NCBI GenBank assembly: GCA_023442485.1
Contig: JAEZZG010000049.1
Coordinates: 1 to 20,197, forward strand
Length of the DNA stretch: 20,197 bases
Source: Actinomycetes bacterium
GTDB lineage: Bacteria; Actinomycetota; Actinomycetes; Propionibacteriales; Propionibacteriaceae
Direction: 5' to 3'
Made by a program: the position numbers and the translations under genes. How positions within the stretch are numbered: the first letter of the stretch is position 1; each line of letters begins with the position of its first letter. The notes under the pieces are model-generated. The model ran no database searches. It had not been told where the DNA came from and saw nothing but the letters and a program-made list of their open reading frames with translations. Positions 5,531 through 13,595 of the stretch are shown in pieces.

Positions 5531-7999
5531 ATGAGTCTCGGGCAGTCTCCGTCACGCACGTCGACGTCCCAGGCGATCCTTGCCTGCTTCTCCACCCGGA
5601 TCGACGGAACCATCTTCGATATCCGCGGCGACAAGGGCTTTATCCGTTGCGAAGTGGAGTCAGGGATGCTGGTTTTCCGCATCTGTAGCCCTTTCCGTGA
5701 CGCCTGCTGCGAGGTCGAAGATTCCGTCGGGATCGCAGATGGGCGCCCCCACGCGGTGGCGATGTGGGTTGGCGATTTCGGCACCCACTTCTTCCTTGAC
5801 GGTATCCAGTGTTTCTCCTCCACCTCGACGGTCTCCCTCGCCGACATCGGCGCACCCGTCGACAGCGCAACAGGTGGGGATGCGGTGCGTCTCGGGGATG
5901 ACGGTGGCCCCGACGTCTGGGACTTCACTATCGACCCCGCCCCCTCCAAGCGCCGGATCCTCGCTGCCGCACCGAAACCGTCCCCGATCGTGGAGTTTGC
6001 CTCCAACGAGTTGAGCCCAATCGACGTCACCCGCATCGCGAGGTTGCACGAGGGTTGCATCGCCCTCGCATTCCGAGTGCGCGGCGTCGGCCAAGAAGGC
6101 ACCGTGCTATCTGCTGGCAACGACGCCGGGGAGCTGCTGGACATCTCGGTGTGCCAGGATGAACTGCGCTACCGGGTACGACACGCCCAACCCGTCACTG
6201 ATCGGCTGGCGAACGATCCTGACTCCAGGGCTACACCCGCCCCGTCGCCCACCTCAGCCCTCTCCACACCCCCTTCTGCGGCTCCCGCCCCGACCCTCTC
6301 CACACTCCTTTCTGCAGCCTCCACCCCCGCTCCCGCCGCCTCTCTGATTGAAGAAGCCGTGATCACCCGGGGGTGGAATAGTGGCGACGTGTTCCACATC
6401 GCCGTCAATGTCGGTCGCGGCAGTGTCGAGCTCTACGTCAACGGCTACTGCGCCCTACACCAACCTGGTGGCGGGTTCTTCGCCTCGACGCTCGCCGACA
6501 AATCCTCGATTACCCGAATCGTCATTGGTCAAGACTTGGCTGGAAGGAGGCTGTGCGGAGATGTCCACGCTGCCGCGATCTATGACACACCCCTCAATGA
6601 CTGGCAGTTGAAACGCCTAGCCGGGGTGGACGGCCCGGGTGAAACCGCACTGTTTGATCGCGGTCTGCTCGATGCGGCGTGTTATCGAATCCCCTCCTTG
6701 CTTGCCCTTCCTGACGGGACCTTGCTCGCCGGGGCCGACCAGCGGGTCGATTCCCCTAATGACTCCCCGAACCGGATCAACTTCTGTCTGCGCCGCTCCA
6801 CCGACGGCGGGCACACCTGGGATGAGGTCTCCCAGTTGACCTCTTTCCCCGGACACGGCGCTCAGGCTGCTTCGGTGATTGATTCCTGCCTGGTCCATGA
6901 CGTCGAGATCGGACGCACCTTCGTCATCCTCGATCACTTCCCCGCCGGGATCGGCCTCTTCAACGCCTCCCCCGGGATCGGGGTCGACCCTCACCACCAG
7001 CTTCCGCTTGCCCCAGACGGGTCATCCGGCAGCCCAACCTTGCCAACGTCGTATCTGATGATGATGTTCAGCGACGATTCTGGAAAGACCTGGTCACCGC
7101 TGATCCACCTCAACCACCAGGTCAAACAGGAATGGATGACTTTCCTCGGTACCGGGCCTGGCAACGGGATTCAGTTGCGTCACGGCCCACATGCCGGCCG
7201 CCTGCTGATCCCGGTCTACTTCTCCCACCTGGACCGCACCAAGCTATCGTCGGCGGTAATCTATTCCGACGATCATGGACAAAGCTGGACCCGATCTGGC
7301 TCACCGAATGATCACCGCACTGTTGCCGGTTCTGGCTCTATGCCTGACGTCGTGATTGACCCACGCACCCTGGATGATGACCGCTGGACCTTGCACGAGT
7401 CGACGGTGGTGGAAGACAGCCAGGGACGGGTTCTGATGTTGACTCGCAACCAGGACCCTCGTGGCAAGGTGTTGAAGTCTGTCTCTTCTGACGGTGGGCA
7501 AACCTGGTCTGCCCCGGAACCGATTGACGAAATCACCGAAATCTTCTCCCAACCCAATGCCGTCGCCTGGCCAAGGCGTTGCGAATCAGTTGCATTGACG
7601 GCGGATGCGCCAGCCCACCACCAAGACACCAGACATTGCGGAGCCGAGGATGTAGACGCCAACGTCTCGGACACCGACACTAACGCCGTCCAGAGCGATC
7701 TCGATCCTCGCGGTGACGGAGGTGCCGAGGTCGGCTCTGCGGAAACCCAAGCGGGTGAGGTGCTCCGCCGGATCGCCTTCGCCAATGCGTCACAACTCAT
7801 GCCTTTCCGAGGGCACGGCGTGGTGAGACTGTCGTATGACGACGGCGACACCTGGCCGGTGGCGAAAACCCTCTGCTTGGGGCATTACGTCTATCAATGT
7901 ATGACTCCGCTCGGCCCCGACGCACTCGGGGTGCTCTGGGAGAGGGAGACCCAGGGGCTGTATTTCACCCGTCTGGATGCGAGTTGGTTCACCTGGTGA
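5531..7999 (+). CDS. large sialidase-family glycoside hydrolase with lectin-like N-terminal domains, no signal peptide
   Basis: This 822-residue exo-alpha-sialidase family enzyme (GH33 type) would release sialic or related nonulosonic acid. Two LamG/concanavalin-like segments (about 25-105 and 155-365) precede the six-blade catalytic domain. Visible catalytic residues are R386 in YRIP, D411 as candidate acid/base, E623, R639, R760 and the candidate nucleophile Y788. Five Asp boxes (SxDxGxxW) start near 423, 514, 579, 652 and 768. The start is fixed by a GAAGGA site at 5520-5525 and an in-frame stop at 5519-5521. The N-terminus has no hydrophobic export signal and no C-terminal anchor is seen, which is odd for a sialidase. 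A Pro/Ser/Ala linker (about 232-271) and an acidic, unconserved insert in the catalytic domain (about 678-740) set it apart. It ends the sugar cluster; cytosolic action on an imported glycan is inferred. Confidence 0.83.
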   Translation: MSLGQSPSRTSTSQAILACFSTRIDGTIFDIRGDKGFIRCEVESGMLVFRICSPFRDACCEVEDSVGIADGRPHAVAMWVGDFGTHFFLDGIQCFSSTSTVSLADIGAPVDSATGGDAVRLGDDGGPDVWDFTIDPAPSKRRILAAAPKPSPIVEFASNELSPIDVTRIARLHEGCIALAFRVRGVGQEGTVLSAGNDAGELLDISVCQDELRYRVRHAQPVTDRLANDPDSRATPAPSPTSALSTPPSAAPAPTLSTLLSAASTPAPAASLIEEAVITRGWNSGDVFHIAVNVGRGSVELYVNGYCALHQPGGGFFASTLADKSSITRIVIGQDLAGRRLCGDVHAAAIYDTPLNDWQLKRLAGVDGPGETALFDRGLLDAACYRIPSLLALPDGTLLAGADQRVDSPNDSPNRINFCLRRSTDGGHTWDEVSQLTSFPGHGAQAASVIDSCLVHDVEIGRTFVILDHFPAGIGLFNASPGIGVDPHHQLPLAPDGSSGSPTLPTSYLMMMFSDDSGKTWSPLIHLNHQVKQEWMTFLGTGPGNGIQLRHGPHAGRLLIPVYFSHLDRTKLSSAVIYSDDHGQSWTRSGSPNDHRTVAGSGSMPDVVIDPRTLDDDRWTLHESTVVEDSQGRVLMLTRNQDPRGKVLKSVSSDGGQTWSAPEPIDEITEIFSQPNAVAWPRRCESVALTADAPAHHQDTRHCGAEDVDANVSDTDTNAVQSDLDPRGDGGAEVGSAETQAGEVLRRIAFANASQLMPFRGHGVVRLSYDDGDTWPVAKTLCLGHYVYQCMTPLGPDALGVLWERETQGLYFTRLDASWFTW
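6258..6319 (+). repeat. imperfect 36-base-period repeat in the sialidase linker
   Basis: Two 26-base units, 6258-6283 and 6294-6319, both start CCCTCTCCACAC and differ at only a few bases; the period is 36 bases (12 codons). They encode the LST..SAA-type Pro/Ala/Ser segment of the linker between lectin-like halves. It looks like a tandem duplication in a flexible linker. Confidence 0.7.
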
Positions 8000-8041
8000 G
8001 CTGAAGGGCCGCGTGTGCCGTCATCATCGACGCGGCGAAGC

Positions 8042-8081
8042 CCGGGCTGGCTAGGGGCTATACCCCTGCCTGACAGCCCGG
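8042..8081 (+). terminator. nested hairpin after the sialidase gene, probable end of the cluster transcript
   Basis: An outer 8-bp stem (8042-8049 with 8074-8081) encloses an inner stem AGGGG (8053-8057)/CCCCT (8063-8067) with a 5-base loop. It is 42 bases beyond the sialidase stop. No long T-run follows, so it would be a T-poor terminator or an mRNA-end stabiliser. Confidence 0.5.
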
Positions 8082-8102
8082 TTCCGATTACGACGCCCCG
8101 GC

Positions 8103-8108
8103 TAAGCT
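8103..8108 (+). promoter_or_regulatory. candidate -10 element for a leaderless SIMPL transcript
   Basis: TAAGCT at 8103-8108 lies seven bases before the ATG at 8116, and no ribosome-binding site is visible. This is the spacing expected when transcription starts at or next to the start codon, as is common in Actinomycetota. The -35 region is poor. Confidence 0.3.
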
Positions 8109-8115
8109 TGACGTC

Positions 8116-8775
8116 ATGGAGATGACTTTGAAAGGCACGGCCAAGCGCGACTACGAGCCTGAGATCGGCGAACTCAACCTGACCCTCTCCGCCGAAGAAC
8201 CGGATCAGCGCGAATCCATCACCCAGGTTGGGCGGTTATCGTCTGCGCTCACCAACTGCTTGGACTCTATGGAGAGTCGGCACCAGATTGAGCACTGGTC
8301 CATGTCTACTCCGATGACGTGGAGCTGGCAGGTTGACGAGCGCCCCAAGCGTCGCATGTACCGCACGTCGATGCAGGTCGCCATCGAATTTTGCGATTTC
8401 TCGGCACTGAGCAGTTTCGTTCTCGATTGGGGAGGGGAGCCGGGATGCAACCTCCTTGAAATCAACTGGCGGCTGCGTTCCGCCACGGAAGACACCGAGA
8501 AGCTGTCCTTGCTACGCCAGGCAGTCTCTAACGCCATGACGAAGGCGCGGCAGATCGCTGACGTGACCGGGGTGGGTGAGCTGGAATGTCTCGAGGTGAC
8601 TGACCCGCACATGATGAACGTCACGGGCAGCGACGACGGCTGGCACCCAGGGGTCACACCTCGCACCATGATGGGCGCGGATGTCCACCCGCCCTCCGCC
8701 GTCATCGAGGTCAAGCCTGAGCGGGTCTCACTGTCGGCGACGATTTGGGCTAGGTTTGCCGGTCATCGGTTGTGA
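8116..8775 (+). CDS. SIMPL (DUF541) domain protein, apparently cytosolic
   Basis: The 219-residue protein has the SIMPL layout: an N-terminal strand region (LKGTAKRDYEPEIGELNLTL), a middle part with alternating strands, and the characteristic helix QAVSNAMTKARQIADVTGVG followed by a C-terminal strand ending in VSLSATIWARF. SIMPL/DUF541 proteins form oligomeric shells or channels; many are exported (for example Brucella BP26), and their biochemical role is unclear. This copy has no signal peptide. It is a stand-alone gene after the nested hairpin at 8042-8081 and is followed by a 185-205-base spacer with an inverted repeat (TCCTGAGA 8789-8796 / TCTCAGGA 8824-8831). The family call is good; the function is unknown. 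Confidence 0.8.
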   Translation: MEMTLKGTAKRDYEPEIGELNLTLSAEEPDQRESITQVGRLSSALTNCLDSMESRHQIEHWSMSTPMTWSWQVDERPKRRMYRTSMQVAIEFCDFSALSSFVLDWGGEPGCNLLEINWRLRSATEDTEKLSLLRQAVSNAMTKARQIADVTGVGELECLEVTDPHMMNVTGSDDGWHPGVTPRTMMGADVHPPSAVIEVKPERVSLSATIWARFAGHRL

Positions 8776-8981
8776 TCATCGTCGGCTCTCCTGAGAAAAA
8801 CCCGAGATATTCCTAAATAGTCCTCTCAGGAACCCGGGGAAAGCGGGAACTGGGGGTGAAAAAGTAGCGGTGGAGTGGCTACGGTGGGAGTAGATAAAGT
8901 GGAGGTTGAGCTCGACGGCACCTGTGTGGAGCGGGTGCGGACGGCTCGTAGGAGTATCGCGTGGAGAGTGAAGGGGGAGAG

Positions 8982-10448
8982 ATGAGACCGTTCGGCGTGC
9001 GACGGGCGCGAGATTTTGGTCGCCCTGCTGCGGCCATTCGGCTCGGCGTCGTATCCCTCGTTGGCGTCATCACCTTCACTGGTTGCGCCACTCACGACCC
9101 TGACCAGGCCACCGAGCCCGTCGCCGGAATCTCTTCAAGCACCGAGCCCGCTACCAATAGCAGCGACAATCAGCAACTCTTCCCGGCCAAGATCGTCGTC
9201 CTCGACGGCGTAGAAGCCGAGCAGCTAAAGGGTATAACCTTCAATGCTCCATCCGGGTGGAAGATCGACGCCTGGGCCAATGTCACCGACGCGACCGGGC
9301 TCGCCTGGACAAGCGAAGGTGACCTGCTGGTGTCATCTCCGAGAACCGGCCAAATCGTCAGGCTCCACCCCTCACCCGAGACCACCCAGCCGCCGTCCTC
9401 ATCCCCCTTCGTTACCGGGATCAACTCGCCCCATTCGATCGTCTCAACAACCACCGCTAACAGCAGCATCCTCGTCGTCACCACCGCAGATGACATCCGC
9501 TCCTACAGTTTCTCCGGCGCTGCCGTGGCAGAACCGAAGATTCTGGTTTCTAACCCGCGAATTGCCCAGCTCACCTCCCACGCTGCCCTGGCGATCTCTC
9601 CCGACGGCGACACCATCAGCTACTCAGTCCCGGGGATGCCACTCGATCCCGCAGCCCGCCCCTCTTTCCAGGCTTCGCTATCGTCGTTCGACTCCACCGC
9701 GCACACCATCGGGGTGGTTCGTCAGATGAATCTTGACGGGGCCAATAACCGCGTGCTGGCTACGGGAGTCGTTGACGGGTCTGCCCTCGACTATGCCCCG
9801 GACGAGACCTTGTTCGCCGCATTGACCTCGCTGGATAGCCTCAGCAGCACAGACACCAGCGTCTCACCGTCGTTTGAAAACCAATCCCCTTCATCGACTC
9901 TGGCCCGCACCGCCCCTTACACCGTCTACAACGGTCAGCGCTTCTACCCGGCAGACGCCGTGACGCGGATCACCGCCAACAAGGATTGGGGCTGGCCGAA
10001 ATGTACCCTCGCGGTGAACACACCGATGATTCAGCCTGGGCAGTACTCCGATGTCTCCCTGGTTTCCGCCCCCAACCCCGCTCATGACGATTACGCGTCT
10101 TCCTGCGCCGACAAGATCGAGGCAACGGGCGTCCCCCTCCCCCAAGGCACCTCGATTAGTGCGCTACTCTTCTTGAAGAACACCACCTTGCCGACGTCTT
10201 TGCTCAACGGGGCCCTTGGAGTTGCTGACCCGAGGGAGAACTCCACGGCTCAACCGCAGTTGCTGTATTTCCCGTGGGACCCGACAACCAACACCTTGAC
10301 TAAGCCATATCCCTTCCTGACGGGCTTGGTGGACGAGAACGGTATGCCGTGGGCAGAGATTACGTCACTGACGGCGGGGGCGAACGGCAAACTCTACGCG
10401 GCTGACCCGCTCAACGGGATTGTGTATCGGCTGACTCCACCCGCCTAA
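8982..10448 (+). CDS. lipoprotein of the PQQ-type glucose/sorbosone dehydrogenase beta-propeller family
   Basis: About 488 residues. The N-terminus has basic residues, the hydrophobic stretch LGVVSLVGVITFTGC and a lipobox ending in C35, so it should be exported and lipid-anchored. A Ser/Thr/Glu linker follows to about residue 62. The rest resembles six-blade propellers of the glucose/sorbosone dehydrogenase family: GWKIDAWANV, ATGLAWTSEGDLLVS, TGQIVRL, and a closing blade with GANGKLYAADPLNGIVYRL. Such proteins oxidise sugars with PQQ or merely bind ligands; PQQ ligands cannot be confirmed here. Two starts are plausible: ATG 8982 with AAGGGGGAGA, or GTG 8961 with TAGGAG at 8949-8954, which adds seven residues. 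It converges with the deacetylase gene; a 6-bp stem (10449-10454/10467-10472) spans the 22-base gap. Confidence 0.6.
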   Translation: MRPFGVRRARDFGRPAAAIRLGVVSLVGVITFTGCATHDPDQATEPVAGISSSTEPATNSSDNQQLFPAKIVVLDGVEAEQLKGITFNAPSGWKIDAWANVTDATGLAWTSEGDLLVSSPRTGQIVRLHPSPETTQPPSSSPFVTGINSPHSIVSTTTANSSILVVTTADDIRSYSFSGAAVAEPKILVSNPRIAQLTSHAALAISPDGDTISYSVPGMPLDPAARPSFQASLSSFDSTAHTIGVVRQMNLDGANNRVLATGVVDGSALDYAPDETLFAALTSLDSLSSTDTSVSPSFENQSPSSTLARTAPYTVYNGQRFYPADAVTRITANKDWGWPKCTLAVNTPMIQPGQYSDVSLVSAPNPAHDDYASSCADKIEATGVPLPQGTSISALLFLKNTTLPTSLLNGALGVADPRENSTAQPQLLYFPWDPTTNTLTKPYPFLTGLVDENGMPWAEITSLTAGANGKLYAADPLNGIVYRLTPPA

Positions 10449-10470
10449 AGGCTCCCCGGGGGCTTAGAGC

Positions 10471-11271
10471 CTAGGGTTCTTCGGTTTCTTGAGGTTGGCT
10501 AGGTTGCGGGTTCTCCTCATCGTCAAAAGGCCACCCCGTCACCATCGCGCCCGCAACGCCGGGCTCGATGAAATACTCGTAGGAGAAAGACATCACAAAA
10601 TCCTCCGGATCCATCGACAAGAAATAGCCGATGTCTGAGCTTTGCGAGGAATGGGCCCGCATGGCGCGTCTCTTCGTATCCAGGGCAGCCGAAACGTTGA
10701 CCTCCCAGTTCAGGTCCGCTTCGTCGGTGCCGACGGGGTTGCCGTCGTCGCCGATGTGGTCTCGACCCGCCAGGCGTCGGCGGTCACGGTTGCTGGTCGC
10801 TTCCAGGTATCTGGCGTCGTTGCCATAGATCTCCCAGGCACGTTTGGTGACGCGATGAGTCTGGATGTGGTCGGGATGGCCGTAGTTTCCGTGGCCGTCA
10901 TAGCCGATGATGACGTCAGGGCGCACCTGGTTGAACACTGCTACCAGGCGGTTTGCGGCGTCATCGACATCTGCGTTCATGAAGGCCGCCGGGTCCTGGT
11001 TTTGAGGCCATCCGGTCATACCAGAGTCCTTGTATCCGAGCCAGTACACACCGTCAATACCGATGATTTGCGCACTGGCTAGGGCTTCCTTCTTCCTCAC
11101 GGCGACACATTGGGCGTCAGTGACGCTCTGATCGTGGCGTTCACCGTGATCCCCGTTGGTGCAAAACACCTCGACGACTCGGTGGCCACGCTGAGCCGCC
11201 AAGGCCATCACCCCCGACGTCAGACCGGTTTCATCGTCTGGATGGGCGTGGACATAGATGATCGTGGACAC
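10471..11271 (-). CDS. PIG-L family zinc deacetylase (Mca/MshB-like)
   Basis: This 266-residue protein begins directly with YVHAHPDDE; H10 and D13 plus H135 in GHPDH form the expected zinc site, with D12 as probable catalytic base. PIG-L (LmbE-like) enzymes remove an acetyl group from GlcNAc-linked compounds. The blocks WLGYKDSGM and RAHSSQSSDIGYF recall mycothiol-conjugate amidase Mca and the mycothiol-synthesis deacetylase MshB of Actinomycetota, so a thiol-related or detoxification role is likely, not proven. The start is GTG at 11271 with only a weak ribosome site. A Pro/Gln/Glu tail follows the domain. The gene is transcribed away from the asparaginase gene; the 159-base divergent region between them should hold both promoters. 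Confidence 0.82.
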   Translation of the reverse strand: MSTIIYVHAHPDDETGLTSGVMALAAQRGHRVVEVFCTNGDHGERHDQSVTDAQCVAVRKKEALASAQIIGIDGVYWLGYKDSGMTGWPQNQDPAAFMNADVDDAANRLVAVFNQVRPDVIIGYDGHGNYGHPDHIQTHRVTKRAWEIYGNDARYLEATSNRDRRRLAGRDHIGDDGNPVGTDEADLNWEVNVSAALDTKRRAMRAHSSQSSDIGYFLSMDPEDFVMSFSYEYFIEPGVAGAMVTGWPFDDEENPQPSQPQETEEP

Positions 11272-11415
11272 AATTTCACGCTACCCCAATAGGTTGACCA
11301 GTGACTACTAGATAGTTGACGACGATCATATTATTTCATTGCCCTTGTCAGCCCGCGAAGAACACCGGCTGATAGGCTGGAGTATCTAAAAATCACCACC
11401 ACCTCTAGTCTTTCC

Positions 11416-11421
11416 TAAGAT
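11416..11421 (+). promoter_or_regulatory. candidate -10 element for the asparaginase gene
   Basis: TAAGAT at 11416-11421 is a good actinobacterial -10 hexamer, nine bases before the ATG at 11431. There is no ribosome-binding site in between, which suggests a leaderless or near-leaderless mRNA. The -35 position is weak. Confidence 0.35.
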
Positions 11422-11430
11422 CGCTTCCCT

Positions 11431-12525
11431 ATGACTTCTATCGATTCGACTTCCAGTGACCAGCCCGGGATCGGCGGCCTCACCCAGCAGCCACCGACGC
11501 GCCCTGTGGTTGGCGTTGCCGCCTTAGGTGGGACGATCGGGATGCGTCCGGCCTCACCCGGTCAACCCGTCGTTCCGACCTTGACTGCTGACGATCTGCT
11601 CGCCGCCATCCCTGAGTTAGCCGAGAAGGTTGACGTCACGGCAACGACGATTTCGACCTCATCGTCGGCGTCCTTGACGATGGACGACCTGCTCGCGGCA
11701 CTGAGATGGGCCGACGAGGCCGTCCAAGCCGGTGCTGCCGGTGTGGTCATCTCTCACGGAACCGACACCCTCGAGGAGTCGGCTTTCTTAGTTGATTTGA
11801 TGTGGGATCGGCCGGAACCGATCGTGCTAACCGGGGCGATGCGCTCATCGAATTTGGCCTCGCCGGACGGGTCCGCAAATCTGTTCAATGCGGCCGTGAC
11901 CGCCGCCTCTCCCCAAGCCCGCAACCTCGGTGTTCTCGTGGCGCTGAACGAGACCGTCCATCTTGCCCGATTAGTCCGCAAATCTGATTCTCACGCCCTG
12001 GAGGCTTTCACCTCGCCCGGTTTTGGCCCCGTGGGATATGTCCGGGAACGCGAATTTGAGCGGTTTTGGGCCCTCGACGCTGCCCGGTTGATTCTGCAGC
12101 CCCCGTCCCAGACGACGGTTCGGATTCCGCTAGTTGAAGCTACCTGGGGTGAAGACGGCAGCTTCGTCTCGGCTTTACTCGGTTTGACTAGCGGTGACGC
12201 ACGTCCAGGTGGCGCAGGCATTGACGGTTTGGTGGTGGACGGCTCAGGGGTGGGCCACGTCTCGGCCGCCTTCGCCGACGTCATCGAGGACGCGGTGGCG
12301 GCGGGGGTTCCAGTCGTCGTCTCTAGCCGTACCGACCAGTCAGGTACGGCCCATGCCCTCTATGGATATGCCGGTTCTGAATCGGACCTGGTCTCACGCG
12401 GGGCGATTCTTGCCGGTCAACTCACCGGGCGCAAGGCCCGGCTGGCGCTGCATCTGATGGTCGATGCCGGATGGGGGCTCGACCAGATCCGCTCCGCCTT
12501 CACTCGTTATTGGCGCGGCCAATAA
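11431..12525 (+). CDS. L-asparaginase (asparaginase/glutaminase family)
   Basis: The 364-residue enzyme hydrolyses L-asparagine to aspartate and ammonia. Both active-site threonines are present: T35 in ALGGTIG and T111 in SHGTDT, with D112 and K184 (VRKSDS) completing the second triad; the substrate-binding serine cluster is STSSSAS (76-81). The segment TGAMR (134-138) is typical. About 25 extra residues precede the domain but show no signal peptide, so it is a cytosolic enzyme. Asparaginases of this kind can also act on glutamine. The following gene, a PgdA-like amidohydrolase/deacetylase, starts 51 bases downstream with its own strong ribosome site and is probably in the same transcript. 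Confidence 0.92.
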   Translation: MTSIDSTSSDQPGIGGLTQQPPTRPVVGVAALGGTIGMRPASPGQPVVPTLTADDLLAAIPELAEKVDVTATTISTSSSASLTMDDLLAALRWADEAVQAGAAGVVISHGTDTLEESAFLVDLMWDRPEPIVLTGAMRSSNLASPDGSANLFNAAVTAASPQARNLGVLVALNETVHLARLVRKSDSHALEAFTSPGFGPVGYVREREFERFWALDAARLILQPPSQTTVRIPLVEATWGEDGSFVSALLGLTSGDARPGGAGIDGLVVDGSGVGHVSAAFADVIEDAVAAGVPVVVSSRTDQSGTAHALYGYAGSESDLVSRGAILAGQLTGRKARLALHLMVDAGWGLDQIRSAFTRYWRGQ

Positions 12526-12576
12526 CGCAACCGTCTCAACAACGCTGTTGCAGACGTACCTGAAAGAAAGGAATCA

Positions 12577-13461
12577 ATGATGGCTAAGGAATTCAAGGTC
12601 TGTATTGGTGTCCATGTAGATGCCGTAGGCGGCTGGCTAGGTTCTTATGGCGGTGAGGACTCACCGAACGACATCCAGCGCGGGGTTTTCGCTGGCGAAG
12701 TCGGGATGCCGCGTATCCGTACCCTCTTGCAGCGTCGCGGCCTTCCGGCAACCTGGTTCGTCCCCGGCCACTCGATGGAGACCTTCCCGAAGCAGTTTGA
12801 AGACGTCGTCGCTGCTGGTTTCGAGATCGGTCTGCACGGTTATTCGCATGAAAACCCGGTCGCGATGTCTCCTCAGCAAGAAGCTGATGTCCTAGGGCGC
12901 TGTATGGAGATCGCCGAAAAGTTCACCGGCAAGAAGCCGGTCGGCTACTGCGCCCCCTGGTGGGAGATGAGCTCTTATACTGCCCAACTCCTGCTTGACA
13001 ATGGGTTCAGCTACGACAACTCGCAGTCTTACCACGACTTCATGCCCTTCTATGCCCGCGTCGGCGACAAGTGGACCGTCATCGATTACGACAAGCCCGC
13101 CGAAGAGTGGATGAAGCCCCTCGAACATGGCAAGGAAGTCGACATCGTTGAGATTGCGGCTAACTGGTACGTCGATGATCTGCCCCCGATGATGTTCATC
13201 AAGAACTCGCCCAACTCCCACGGCTTCGTCGATCCGCGAGTCATCGAGCGTCTGTGGACGGATCAGTTCGACTGGATGTACCGCGAAATGGATTACGGCG
13301 TATTCCCGTTCACCATCCACCCCGACGTCTCTGGACGTCCGCAGGTTCTGTTGATGTTGGAGCGGGTATTTGACCACATTTCCCGCTACCCAGGTGTTGA
13401 ATGGTGCACTTTCGGTGAAGTCGCGGACGACTTCCGCCAGCGCTTCCCGTTCAAGGGCTAG
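12577..13461 (+). CDS. pgdA: polysaccharide deacetylase family protein, Helicobacter HP0310 (PgdA)-like / possible cyclic imidase
   Basis: The 294-residue NodB-type enzyme matches, as recalled, almost block by block the H. pylori PgdA HP0310: GWLGSYGGEDSP, FAGEVGMPR, LPATWF.PGHS.ETF, GLHGYSHENP.AMS, APWWEMS, NWY.DDLPPMMFIK.SPNS.GFV, and FTIHPDVS.RPQVLLM. Metal ligands are predicted at D15, H87 and H91. The residue aligned with the first aspartate of the motif is H13 here (VHVDAV instead of VDIDAV). No export signal is present. Close relatives have been discussed both as peptidoglycan deacetylases and as PuuE-like imide/allantoin hydrolases; the cytosolic location and the asparaginase neighbour favour a C-N hydrolase role, which is inference. 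An AAGAAAGGAA site precedes the tandem ATGs at 12577 and 12580. Confidence 0.85.
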   Translation: MMAKEFKVCIGVHVDAVGGWLGSYGGEDSPNDIQRGVFAGEVGMPRIRTLLQRRGLPATWFVPGHSMETFPKQFEDVVAAGFEIGLHGYSHENPVAMSPQQEADVLGRCMEIAEKFTGKKPVGYCAPWWEMSSYTAQLLLDNGFSYDNSQSYHDFMPFYARVGDKWTVIDYDKPAEEWMKPLEHGKEVDIVEIAANWYVDDLPPMMFIKNSPNSHGFVDPRVIERLWTDQFDWMYREMDYGVFPFTIHPDVSGRPQVLLMLERVFDHISRYPGVEWCTFGEVADDFRQRFPFKG

Positions 13462-13554
13462 AATTCAACCAGATTTCGACCTTTCGGCTCGACGATTTGG
13501 CTACATGATCGCCGGGCTGGCAGGCCGAAGGAAGGTAAATGAGGATGCCTTCTG

Positions 13555-13595
13555 ACGCCGCGTGTTTGCTTCACTGCAAGCGACTCACGCGGCGT
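13555..13595 (+). terminator. perfect 10-bp hairpin after the PgdA-like gene
   Basis: ACGCCGCGTG (13555-13564) pairs perfectly with CACGCGGCGT (13586-13595); the loop holds a second small stem TTGC/GCAA. TTCTAAATTCTT follows. It is 94 bases beyond the deacetylase stop and 143 before the DUF72 start, so a terminator is likely, or an attenuator if the overlapping small frame at 13539 is translated. Confidence 0.5.

Noticed and set aside
5434..6144. 236-codon minus-strand frame opposite the sialidase start
   Set aside because: Ser/Arg/Pro-rich shadow with no ribosome site or domain; the plus-strand sialidase explains the region.
12526..12576. CAACA/TGTTG inverted repeat between asparaginase and pgdA as a terminator
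   Set aside because: A five-bp stem with no T-run is too weak to support a call.
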